Made by a program: the position numbers and the translations under genes. Under the pieces are notes generated by a model. The model ran no database searches and was not told the DNA's origin. It saw nothing but the letters and a program-made list of their open reading frames with translations. A DNA stretch of 16,838 bases from CAYTRP01 sp964625145 (GTDB taxonomy: Bacteria > Sumerlaeota > Sumerlaeia > SLMS01 > JAHLLQ01). Shown one piece after another: positions 6,667 to 15,700 of this stretch. Location of the stretch: contig CAZVAQ010000075.1 in the NCBI GenBank assembly GCA_964625145.1, positions 1-16,838 on the forward strand, written 5' to 3'. Numbering within the stretch: the first letter of the stretch is position 1; each line of letters opens with the position of its first letter.

Positions 6667-9600
6667 ATGGCTCCGCGGCCATGCCTGAACCTGCCCCCTT
6701 CATGCGGGAAACCGCCGACCAAGCCGGAGCCCAATCCCTTGGAGCCTACCGCCAGCAGCCGCAAAACCGCGCCTCCCCGGGACCTGGGTCCGGAGACGTA
6801 TCGGCTGCTGTTCGAGCGCTCGCCGCTGCCCATGTGGGTTTTTGATGTGGAGACCTTTGCGTTTGTGGATGTAAACTCCGCGGCGATGAGGCATTATGGC
6901 TATTCGCGGCAGGAGTTTCTGGGGATGACGATCCTGGACATCCGGCCCGAGGAGGAGGTCGAGCCGACGCGCCAGTATGTCAAATCCCGGCCCGGTGACA
7001 GCCAATATGGCGCAGAGAGCACGCGCACCCGTCACCGCACGAAGGGCGGCAGGGTGCTGGATGTGGAGATCATCTGGGAGCGGTTGGAGGTGGAGGGACG
7101 GCCCTGCCTGCTCGTTCTGGCCCATGACATCTCCGCCAACCTGGAGGCGGCGCGGGCCCTGGAAACGTACCGCGACCGGCTGGAGGCCGTCGTCACGGCC
7201 ACCAGCGATGCCATCTGGGATTGGGACCTGGACACCAACGGCTTGTGGTGGGGCGAGGGGATCAACCGTCTGTTCGGCCACATAACAGGCTATCGCGTCG
7301 TGGATATTGGGTGGTGGAGCGACCTGATTCATCCGGAGGATCGCGATGAGGTGCTCGAGGGGCTGGACCGGGCGGTTGAAGGGACCGACAGCCGATGGAG
7401 TCATGTCTACCGGTTCCGCCGCGTCGATGGCACGTTCGCCTACGTGCACGACCAAGGGACGATCCTGCGGCATGCGGACGGCAAGGCCTACCGGATGATC
7501 GGGGGCCTCAATGACATCACCGACCGGGTAAACGCCCGTCGTGAGTTGGTGGAGAATGAGCAACGCTTTCGCGCGTTGGCGCGGGCGTCGCACGATGCCA
7601 TTTGGGAATGGGATATCCAGACCGGCAAGCTGGCTTGGAATGAGGGTATCAGCACCATGCTGCGCTATGAGCATACCGGGATCGACGCGTCCTTGCAATG
7701 GTGGCGGGACCGCATTCACCCCGACGATGCGACGCGGGTGGTGGAGTCACTTCATGAGGCGCTGGAAACGGGCCGGCATGAGTGGACACAGGAGTATCGC
7801 TTCATGCGCGGCGACAACGTGTACACACATGTTGTGGACCGCGGGGCGATCATCCGCGATGAGCTCGGCAATCCCATCCGCGTGATCGGCGGGATGAATG
7901 ACATCACGGAGCGCCTGGAGACGAACCGGCTGCTGGAGGAGAACCGCGTCTTCATCGAGAAGGCCCAGCAAGTGGCCAACATGGGAAGCTGGCGGTGCAT
8001 CCTGCATCCGGCGGGCGAGCTCGTCTGGTCCGCCAATGTCTACGACATATTCGGCGTGGGTGAGCAGGACTTTACCGGGACGGTGGAGTTCTTCTACTCA
8101 TGCATCCATCCCGAGGACTTGCCCGGCGTCAAGGAACGCTATCTCGAAGCCATCGATCACGGGACGCTGTACGAGTTGGATCATCGCATCATACGCCCCG
8201 GTGGCGAGGTCCGATGGGTGCGCGAGTATGGCGAGATCCTGCGCGACGAGAAGGGGAACGCGGTCGAGGTGATCGGCGTCGTGCAGGACATCACCGACCG
8301 CAAACTGATGGAGGAGGCGCTGCGGCGCAGCGAGAAGCGCTTCAAGCGGTTGTTCGACTCCAACCTGATCGGCATCCTGATCGGGGACATGCAGGGCGTG
8401 ATCCTGGATGCAAACGACGCGTTCCTGCGCATGATCGGCCGCACGCGGCATGAATTGGAGAATGGCGGAATCCCCTCCGGCGAAATCACCGTGGGCGGAA
8501 TGACCGAGCTGGATCACCGCGCCATCGAGCAACTGCGCCAGGACCGCGCTTACGAACCCTACGAGAAGGCATACTGCCGGGCGGATGGCTCGGTGGTGCA
8601 CGTCCTGTTGGGCGGAATGATGCTGAGCGAAGGCGAGGAGCTGACGATCAACTTCGCGGTGGACATCACCGAACTGGTGGAGACGCGCCGGTCGCTCGAG
8701 ATCTCCAACGAGTCGCTTGAACAGAAGGTGGCCGATCGCACCGCCATCCTGCAGGACCAATTCCGGCGCATGTCATCGCTGAAGGAGTTGGCGGACAATG
8801 CCCGCGCGGAAGCCGACGCGGCCAATCGGGCCAAGAGCGAGTCCCTCTCCCGCATGAGCCACGAACTGCGCACGCCCATGAATGCGATCCTGGGCTTTGC
8901 ACAATTGCTGGAGCTGGACGATCTGCCCGGCGAGTCGGCCGCCTGCGTCGCGCAAATCCTCAAGGCCGGCGATCATCTGCTGACGCTGATCAACGAGGTC
9001 CTGGACCTGTCACAGATCGAGTCCGGCCGCCTGAGCATCTCACCCGAGCGCGTGCTGCTCTCCCGGGCCATCGCGGAAGTGATCGAACTGTGCCGCCCCA
9101 CGATGGAGAAGTACCGCGTGGCTGTCCATTGGGCCCCGGATGATTTTGCGGGAATTCATGTGATGGCGGACGCGAACCGGCTGCGCCAGGTTTTCCTGAA
9201 CCTGATGTCCAACGCGGCCAAATACAATCGCGAGTGCGGATCCATTCACATCACGGTGGAGCGGACGACGGACGGCACCATTCGCACGTGCATCCGCGAC
9301 ACGGGAATCGGCATCCCGCCGGAGAAGATGGACCGGCTGTTCCGGCCGTTTGACCGGCTGGACCGCGAGCTGTCCGGAATTGAGGGTTCGGGCCTGGGCC
9401 TGGCGCTGACCAAGCGCTTGATCGATGTGATGAATGGCCGCTTCGAGATCAGCAGTGTGTTGGAGGAAGGGACGACGGTGACGGTGGACCTGGTTGCCGC
9501 AAAGGCGCCGGCCGAGAGCCGTCATCCGGACGAATCGCCCAGCACGCCCTTCAATGTGCCCCGCATCCTTGAGGGGATCGACAGCACGGTGCTGTACATC

Positions 9601-9948
9601 GAGGACAACCTGTCGAACATCGAGCTGGTGCAGCGCATCTTCCAGGCGACCGGCGGCGTGCGCCTGCTGTCGTCGCTGCAGGGAGGCGCGGGAATCGACA
9701 TCGCGCTGGAGAGCAATCCGGACCTGATCCTGCTGGACCTGAACCTGCCGGACATCGACGGGTTGGGCGTGCTGCGCCGCCTGCGGGCCGATGTACGCAC
9801 CGGCGACATCCCGGTGATCGTCATCACCGCCGACGCAAACCCGCAACAACGCGAGCGCCTGTTGAACGCCGGAGCGAACGACTTCCTGACCAAGCCCATC
9901 AATGTGGCGGACCTGGTGGCCAAAGTGAAGGAGCTGTTGGAAGGATAA
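6667..9948 (+). CDS. Hybrid histidine kinase with five PAS-type domains and a C-terminal receiver
   Basis: 1,093-residue soluble sensor kinase; no membrane span or signal peptide is visible. From ATG 6667 the order is: Pro-rich N-terminus (1-42), PAS1 (about 43-155), PAS2 (170-290), PAS3 (298-417), PAS4 (428-545), PAS5 (555-680), a coiled coil (680-730), HisKA with H732 in SHELRTP, and an ATPase domain (N849 in NLMSNAAKYN, DTGIGIPPE at 878, GSGLGLAL at 907). The receiver domain is about 970-1093 (E979/D980, phospho-acceptor D1024 in LILLDLNLP, K1076). PAS2-4 share a W-x-W-D and HPED/HPDD pattern typical of the PAS_3 subtype. The start is uncertain: TTG 6739 has a better GGAG, while TTG 6589 would include the hairpin. 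The divergent lone receiver is a likely partner. The ligand is unknown. Confidence 0.95.
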   Translation: MAPRPCLNLPPSCGKPPTKPEPNPLEPTASSRKTAPPRDLGPETYRLLFERSPLPMWVFDVETFAFVDVNSAAMRHYGYSRQEFLGMTILDIRPEEEVEPTRQYVKSRPGDSQYGAESTRTRHRTKGGRVLDVEIIWERLEVEGRPCLLVLAHDISANLEAARALETYRDRLEAVVTATSDAIWDWDLDTNGLWWGEGINRLFGHITGYRVVDIGWWSDLIHPEDRDEVLEGLDRAVEGTDSRWSHVYRFRRVDGTFAYVHDQGTILRHADGKAYRMIGGLNDITDRVNARRELVENEQRFRALARASHDAIWEWDIQTGKLAWNEGISTMLRYEHTGIDASLQWWRDRIHPDDATRVVESLHEALETGRHEWTQEYRFMRGDNVYTHVVDRGAIIRDELGNPIRVIGGMNDITERLETNRLLEENRVFIEKAQQVANMGSWRCILHPAGELVWSANVYDIFGVGEQDFTGTVEFFYSCIHPEDLPGVKERYLEAIDHGTLYELDHRIIRPGGEVRWVREYGEILRDEKGNAVEVIGVVQDITDRKLMEEALRRSEKRFKRLFDSNLIGILIGDMQGVILDANDAFLRMIGRTRHELENGGIPSGEITVGGMTELDHRAIEQLRQDRAYEPYEKAYCRADGSVVHVLLGGMMLSEGEELTINFAVDITELVETRRSLEISNESLEQKVADRTAILQDQFRRMSSLKELADNARAEADAANRAKSESLSRMSHELRTPMNAILGFAQLLELDDLPGESAACVAQILKAGDHLLTLINEVLDLSQIESGRLSISPERVLLSRAIAEVIELCRPTMEKYRVAVHWAPDDFAGIHVMADANRLRQVFLNLMSNAAKYNRECGSIHITVERTTDGTIRTCIRDTGIGIPPEKMDRLFRPFDRLDRELSGIEGSGLGLALTKRLIDVMNGRFEISSVLEEGTTVTVDLVAAKAPAESRHPDESPSTPFNVPRILEGIDSTVLYIEDNLSNIELVQRIFQATGGVRLLSSLQGGAGIDIALESNPDLILLDLNLPDIDGLGVLRRLRADVRTGDIPVIVITADANPQQRERLLNAGANDFLTKPINVADLVAKVKELLEG

Positions 9949-9962
9949 GGATGAAGGATTAA
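9942..9962. repeat. GAAGGAT-type repeat at the 3' end of the kinase gene
   Basis: GGATAAGGATGAAGGATTAA overlaps the kinase stop codon (TAA at 9946-9948) and contains degenerate GAAGGAT units. It is the reverse complement of the CTTCATC units at 10159-10179, so the two sets form inverted ends around a gene-free stretch of about 200 bases. Confidence 0.5.
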
Positions 9963-10158
9963 GAAATCGTAGCTAATACTTTTCCTCATTAGTTTAGACA
10001 CACTTGATTACTCTCGATGGATGCACCCATTATCCTCCCCATTTTCATCCTGTGAGGAAAGGGGCACTCTTCCAATTGCACTCCCCCGCCGGTACGTCGT
10101 TCGCTCCTCCGGGCCACGCGGCCACGCCAGACTTCAACCTCCACCCTCCGCCCGCTCC

Positions 10159-10206
10159 CTTCATCCTTCATCCTTCATCCTTTTCCTTCACCCTTCACTC
10201 TTCCCC
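10159..10206. repeat. CTTCATC heptamer array upstream of lgt
   Basis: Three perfect tandem CTTCATC units (10159-10179) are followed by a degenerating pyrimidine tract (TTTTCC, TTCACCC, TTCACTC, TTCCCC) that runs up to the lgt start. The tract occupies the position where a ribosome-binding site would be expected, and no purine-rich site is visible before lgt. Between 9963 and 10158 there is an AT-rich stretch followed by GC-rich sequence with no credible gene. Confidence 0.65.
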
Positions 10207-11100
10207 ATGTCCCCCGTCCTGCTCCGAATCACTGACACCTTCTACATCGGCACCTATGGTTTGCTCGTGGCCATTGGGTTGTTGGCGGGGATCATGCTGG
10301 CAGCATGGCGATTCAGGCGCATGGGGCAGGCGCCCGAGCTCGCCTTTGACTTCGCATTCGTGGCGGTGCTGAGCGGTTTTCTCGGCGGACGCATCGCCTT
10401 CATCCTCACGGAGTGGAGCCTGTTCGTCGAGCAGCCCATGGCGCTGATCTTCTCGCGCGACGGTTTTGTCTTCCTCGGCGGCATGATCGGTGGCGCGGTC
10501 TGCTCGCTGGCCTATCTTTACTGGCGGGGCATTGCCATCTTCCCCTTCGCGGATGTGATGACGCCAAGCCTGACGCTGGGCCATGCCTTCGGCCGCCTCG
10601 GGTGTCATTTCGCCGGATGCTGCTTTGGCGGCGTGTGCACGGTGCCGGGTGTCGGATTGCAGGTCCCGCGGTTGGAGCAGCCCGACGGGACGTTGTTCTA
10701 CAACGCGTTCAGCGACCAGCTCTACCATGGCCAGTTGCCTCCGGATGCCATGCACAGCCTGCCCGTGTGGCCGACGCAGGTCATGGAGGCGGGCGGGCTC
10801 TTCATCCTGACTGCCGTGTTGCTATGGGTGGCGAGCCGGACGACGCGGGCGGGCGCCATCCTGGCCCTGTATCTGGTGCTGTACGCAGTGCTGCGTTTCG
10901 GGATCGAGATGCTGCGCGGCGACGCGGCGCGGGGGCTGTACTTCGGCGGACTGCTGAGCACCTCTCAAATCCTTTCGATCCTGCTGCTGCCGACGGCGGG
11001 AGTTGTGTGGTGGCTCGGCGGGCGTTATCCGCGAATTGGCGAGCGCCCCGAATCCAACAAACCCAAAACCCCCAAGGGTGGCCGCCGCCTGACCCGCTAG
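10207..11100 (+). CDS. lgt: Prolipoprotein diacylglyceryl transferase, GCCFG-type
   Basis: 297-residue polytopic inner-membrane enzyme that transfers diacylglycerol from phosphatidylglycerol to the lipobox cysteine of prolipoproteins. About seven hydrophobic segments are visible. Family landmarks are YGLLVAIGLLAG near the N-terminus, FLGGMIGG (89-96), GHAFGRLGCHFAGCCFGG (125-142), WPTQVMEAGGLF, and LRFGIEMLRGD, which keeps the R and E matching E. coli R239/E243. The essential arginine is R130. The E. coli N146 and E151 positions are cysteines (C133, C138), and the H103 position is L90. A GCCFG signature is one I recall in Lgt homologues of several non-proteobacterial phyla. ATG 10207 is chosen because the upstream frame is repeat sequence; there is no clear ribosome-binding site. 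Confidence 0.88.
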   Translation: MSPVLLRITDTFYIGTYGLLVAIGLLAGIMLAAWRFRRMGQAPELAFDFAFVAVLSGFLGGRIAFILTEWSLFVEQPMALIFSRDGFVFLGGMIGGAVCSLAYLYWRGIAIFPFADVMTPSLTLGHAFGRLGCHFAGCCFGGVCTVPGVGLQVPRLEQPDGTLFYNAFSDQLYHGQLPPDAMHSLPVWPTQVMEAGGLFILTAVLLWVASRTTRAGAILALYLVLYAVLRFGIEMLRGDAARGLYFGGLLSTSQILSILLLPTAGVVWWLGGRYPRIGERPESNKPKTPKGGRRLTR

Positions 11101-11160
11101 GGGCCAATACTCGCTGATGCGGGCTTTGACCGGGGCCATCGCGCGGGCTGACTCCACCGG

Positions 11161-11226
11161 TTCCCACAACTTCCCACAATCGGCTCCGGGAAAAGCGGTT
11201 GCCTTTCGGTCGTCAAGTTTCGACCG
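11161..11226 (+). promoter_or_regulatory. Direct and inverted repeats upstream of the DeoR-family gene
   Basis: TTCCCACAA occurs twice ten bases apart (11161-11169 and 11171-11179). About 28 bases on, CGGTCG (11207-11212) and CGACCG (11221-11226) form a perfect inverted repeat with an eight-base spacer. They lie 90-160 bases before the regulator start. An operator for autoregulation is plausible but is inferred only from position and symmetry. Confidence 0.3.
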
Positions 11227-11317
11227 TACCCGAGGGCCGCAGCCTTGCCCGGGACGGGCGTGCCGGCCCGGCAGAAGGAAACATTCCACCCGCCGGATTT
11301 GGAGGCCAGGGACCACC

Positions 11318-12097
11318 ATGATCGCCGCGGAACGCCAAAGGCGGATAGTCCAGCACGTGACGCGCAATGGAAGCGCCAAGGTCATGGAGCTGGCCGCGAT
11401 GCTGAGTGTGACGCAGGAGACCATCCGCCGCGACCTGGAGAAGCTGGAGGCGGACAACAAGCTGCAGCGCAGCCATGGCGGCGCCATCGCGATCGAGCCC
11501 CGTTTCCACGTCCCGTCGTTCAGCGAGCGCGAAGTGCAGTTCGTGGAGGAGAAGTTGCAGATCGCCCATCGCGCCCTGCGGTTGGTGGTGGAGGGGGACA
11601 CGATCCTGCTGGACAGCGGTACCACGATCGCCCAGTTCGCCCGCCTACTCCCCGACATGCCGATGACGGTGCTGACCAACAGCTATCACGTGGTGATGGA
11701 GTTGGCGCCGAAGAAGAACATCAACGTCGTCGCCATCGGAGGGACGCTGGACCGCACGACGATGAGCTATCTGGGCCCCAGTGCGGAGCAAAGCCTGGGG
11801 AATTACTTCGTGGACAAGTCGTTCTTCTCCTGCCGCGGGATCGACATCCACCGGGGAGTCACGGACGGGAACGAGCACCTGAGCGCGTTCAAGCGCAAGA
11901 TGATGGAGCACAGCCGGCTGCACTACCTGTTGGCGGACCACAGCAAGTTCAACACGAAGGCGCTGGCCGTTTACGCGAAGGTGCAGGACTTTGACGAGAT
12001 CATCACGGACCCCGGCGTGGATCGCAAGGTGGTCACGACATTCGAGAACCTTGGCTGCCCCCTGCAATTCAACGCAGCACGGAACGGCACGGGATGA
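11318..12097 (+). CDS. DeoR-family transcriptional regulator
   Basis: 259-residue repressor-type protein. The N-terminal winged helix-turn-helix carries the DeoR signature (residues 1-57: RQRRIVQHVTRNGSAKVMEL, LSVTQETIRRDLEKLEADNK, then SHGGA). The C-terminal ISOCOT-like effector domain has LLDSGTTIAQFARLL, VLTNSYHVVMEL, IGGTLDRTTMSYLGPSAEQS, and LADHSKFNTKALAVYAKVQD followed by EIITD. Family members usually sense phosphorylated sugars; the ligand here is unknown. ATG 11318 has AGGGA five bases upstream. The stop overlaps the signal peptidase start by ATGA (12094-12097), so the two are probably translationally coupled, an unusual pairing. A link to the nearby pyrimidine phosphorylase (a deo-type enzyme) is possible but unsupported. 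Confidence 0.93.
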   Translation: MIAAERQRRIVQHVTRNGSAKVMELAAMLSVTQETIRRDLEKLEADNKLQRSHGGAIAIEPRFHVPSFSEREVQFVEEKLQIAHRALRLVVEGDTILLDSGTTIAQFARLLPDMPMTVLTNSYHVVMELAPKKNINVVAIGGTLDRTTMSYLGPSAEQSLGNYFVDKSFFSCRGIDIHRGVTDGNEHLSAFKRKMMEHSRLHYLLADHSKFNTKALAVYAKVQDFDEIITDPGVDRKVVTTFENLGCPLQFNAARNGTG

Positions 12098-12630
12098 GTG
12101 AGCGTTCACGCCGCCGCCGCGTGGGTCCCCTGCGCCTGGCCATCGGTTCCGTGATCCTGCTGGTACTTTTTGGCATCTGGGGGTTGTTCCTGACGGGAGA
12201 ACTCAGTGTCCAGAAAGTCGGCAGCGGATCGATGGAGCCGACTTTCATGGAAGGCGACGTGCTGCTGATGCGCCGCTATCACGGCGGAGAGCTCAAGCGT
12301 GGCGATCTGGTGATCATTGAATCCCCCGATGACGAATGGGCGCCACTGCTGAAGCGCATCGTGGCCATACCGGGTGACCACGTGGACAACCTGACGGGTG
12401 TCTTCATGGTCAACGGACGCCCCAGCCCGCCCCCGAACCTGAACATCGAAACCAGCGGCTGGGCCGAGGACATCATCGACCTGGAGCTGGACTTTCACGA
12501 GTTCTATGTCATGGGGGACAACCGGCCGCGCAGCTATGACAGCCGCGATTTCGGCCCAATCAACCGCTCGCTGATCCTCGGCATCCCGATCTGGCGCACC
12601 GGCCCCGCCGGACGACGCGGCCCGATTTGA
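12094..12630 (+). CDS. lepB: Type I signal peptidase
   Basis: 178-residue membrane-anchored serine protease that removes signal peptides from exported proteins. A basic N-terminus (MSERSRRRR) precedes a single membrane span (about 15-34). Catalytic S46 is in GSGSMEPTF, the general base is K87 in LLKRIVAIPGD, and the third and fourth boxes are YVMGDNRPRSYDSRDFGPI (residues 138-156). All S26A catalytic features are present. The protein is at the short end of the family and lacks the large extra beta domain of E. coli LepB, as in many Gram-positive and planctomycete-type enzymes. It overlaps the DeoR-type gene by four bases and precedes a secreted peptidase that could be one of its substrates. 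A genome may hold other copies, so the symbol is provisional. Confidence 0.93.
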   Translation: MSERSRRRRVGPLRLAIGSVILLVLFGIWGLFLTGELSVQKVGSGSMEPTFMEGDVLLMRRYHGGELKRGDLVIIESPDDEWAPLLKRIVAIPGDHVDNLTGVFMVNGRPSPPPNLNIETSGWAEDIIDLELDFHEFYVMGDNRPRSYDSRDFGPINRSLILGIPIWRTGPAGRRGPI

Positions 12631-12747
12631 ATTTCTTCAAGCACATCATAAGATCATCAACCGATGACGCGCGATGCGGGAAAAGGGTTTCGGCAAGGTG
12701 GCCGCCTCCCTCTCCCCCATTGACGCACCGGGGCGGGTGGCGAAGAT

Positions 12748-15700
12748 GTGAGCATCTACCACAGACAAAGGAAGCCCGCTCTCGTGATTCTTCGCCTTCT
12801 CGTGTTGGCATCTGCCCTCCTGCTCGCCGTTCGGATCTCCGCGGCCGCACCGGTTGAACTCGATGGCCGCGTCGTCCTCGCCTCCACCAACCTGAAGGAG
12901 GCCATCGAGCCGGCGGTCGTGCTTCACCGCCGCGATGCGGGCGCAGAGGTGCGCTTTCACGTCGGCGATGCCATCGATGTGGAGTCCACCTCCTATGCCG
13001 TGCATGTGAAGTTTGCGGAGGACGCGGAAGGACTGTACCTGCGCGCCAATGGCACCCGCACGGACATGGACCCGTTCCGCCGCGGCGACGGTCACTTGTT
13101 CCGACTGATGCCATGGCACCTGCGGCACGGCATCAACATCCTGGAGTTCGCCACCGAGCACGGAACCACGCCGCTGATCGAGGAGCTGACCGTCTTCTCG
13201 CTCGTTGACACGTTCGAGGAGGTGCACTTCGAGCGGGCTTTCTTCCGCCGCGAGGATGCGCAGGTTTCCGTCCAGCCCCCGACCCACGCAGACCAGGACC
13301 GGTACGACGCGCTTCACTACAACATCGCGCTGACCGTCTCGATGGTGAGCACGCACATCGTGGGGGAAGTGACCATGACGGCTCGCGCAACCGATGCCGG
13401 GCTGACCCAGGCGGTGCTCGATTTTCATCCCAACAACGGCGCCATGACCGTGACGTCGGTCGACTCCGGACCCGGGACGCCTGCACTCCCCTTCACGGTG
13501 AGCAACACGCAGCGGCGCATATTCATCAGCCTGCCCGAAGCGCTGAATGTCGACGATCAGTTCACCGTGCGCATCGCGTACCAGGGCACACCCAGCACCG
13601 GCGGCGTGTTCGGCCCGCCCTATCGGCTCTCGTCGCATGGGGCGGGCATCCCGATCATCTTCACGTTCAGCCAACCCTATGGCGCGCGGCATTGGTGGCC
13701 GTGCAAGGACGTGCCGGAGGACAAGGCGCTGGTCGACCTGCAGATCACCGCCCCGTTGCCCTACGTCGTCGTCTCAAACGGCAAGCTGATCAGCACGGAT
13801 GTGCTGCCGGGTTCGCTGCGCCGCTTCAATTACAGCCATGGCTATCCCGTTGTCACTTACCTGGTTTCCGTCATCGCCACCACTTATCTGTATGCAGAGC
13901 GCACCTACACGGCGCTGGACGGCGTGACGACCATGCCGGTGGGTGCCTATGTCTTTCCACAGTATCCGGAGGACTTGTCGGGAGTGGACGGCACGCTGGA
14001 GATCATCAACTTCCTTCGCGACAAATTCGGCGAGTACCCCTTCGTCACGGAGAAGTACGTCACCGCCGCGCACACGATCACATCCGGCATGGAGCACCAG
14101 ACCAATTCCAGCATGGCGCCGCGCGCATTGGAAGGCGGCGGCACGGGACGGCAACAGGTGCACGAGCTGACGCACATGTGGTTCGGCGACAAGGTGACCA
14201 TGAACCATTTCAACCACTTGTGGATCCATGAAGGTTGGGCCACCTACGCCGAGGCGCTGTGGCAGGAGCACAAATTCGGCCGGGCCGCCTATCATTCCTA
14301 CGTGAATGCATGGACGATCAACGACACGGACATCATGGTCGGTCCTGCGGCGGACAGCTTTGCCGGGACCCTCGCCTACCGGCGCGGAGGTTTTGTCCTG
14401 CACATGCTCCGGCGCGTCGTTGGCGACGAGGCCTTCTACGAAGCCGCCAACAAGTATCTGCAGGACAATGCCTACGACGTCGCGACCACCGAGGACCTGC
14501 AAGCCGCCTACGAGCAGGTGCACGGCGAGCCGCTCGATTGGTTCTTCCAGCAATGGTGCTACCGCGCGGGGCGGCCGACCTATTCATGGAACTACTGGAT
14601 CACCGGCACGCCGGGCAATCGCGTCCTGAATGTGACCATCCAGCAAACGCAAAGTGGCGACGCCTATCGCATGCCGATCGAGATTCATGCCGTCAATGTC
14701 AACGGCGTGCGCCTTGTCCGCGTCGTGGAAAACACCTCCAAGCTGCAGACCTTTGCCATACCCATCGGTCCGCTTGAACCGGTCGCGGTCGAGTTCGATC
14801 CCGACAACTACGTGCTGAAGAATGTGACAGCGCTGCCACTGACGATCGATAGCGTGAAGGCACGCCCGGAAGGCATGCACATCTCCTGGTCCGGTGGCCT
14901 GTTTCCCGCGGACAACATCGAGATCTGGCACAGTACCGACACGGCAAACTGGACGCAGTTGTCCCTCGATGGCCTGACACCCGGGCCAAACGGCGGAGTC
15001 ATTCACGACGCACCAGCCGGCCAGGATCACTACTATCGCCTGGTGAGCCGGAACCCGAGCAACAACGCCATCCGCGAGAGCACGCATGCTTACGGCGCGC
15101 GACGCGGCATTGGCACACCGCGCGTCCTTGTCGTGGAGGGCTACGAGCGCTGGATCACTCAAGGCCGCGGCACATGGCATCCCTACGCCGCGTGGACTGG
15201 CCGCGCCGTCGGGGCGAATGGCCATGCATGGGAAAGCGCCTCCAACAAGACCGTCGGCAACACCATCCAACTCGGCGAGTACGACGCTGTCATCTATGTC
15301 TTGGGCGAGGAATCAACCGCGCAGGAGACATTCTCCTCGGCGGAGCAGGAAATGGTGAAGACGTTTCTGCGCGATGGCGGACAGTTGTTTGTCACGGGCG
15401 CGGAGATCGGGTGGGACCTCGACAATCGAGGCAACACCGGTGACAGGGATTTCTACAACAACTTCCTCAAGGCGGATTACGTCGACGACGATTCCGGCGT
15501 GTACACGGTCTTCGGGACGGCCGGCCAGATCTTTGACGGGTTGAACTTCGCCTACGATGACGGCACGCATGGAATCTATTTCCAGGAATGGCCCGACGCG
15601 ATCGCGCCGGTCAACGGAGGCGTGACGGCGCTGCGCTACAACCATCCGTCCTACATCGCCGGCGTGCAATACTCCGGCCTGTTCCCCGGCGGTTCAACAC

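Noticed and set aside
6700..7719. 339-codon open frame on the minus strand, and others opposite the kinase gene
   Set aside because: Shadows of the PAS-kinase frame, which has clear PAS and kinase motifs; the opposite frames show none.
10159..10206. Tandem repeat considered as a CRISPR array
   Set aside because: Seven-base units are contiguous with no spacers, and no cas genes are nearby.
11117..11317. Upstream extension of the DeoR-family frame
   Set aside because: The conserved regulator N-terminus begins at MIAAERQRR (11318) with a good ribosome-binding site; upstream codons show no family similarity.
12719..12747. TTGACG before the M1 peptidase considered as a promoter
   Set aside because: No acceptable -10 element lies 16-18 bases downstream; the start codon would fall there instead.
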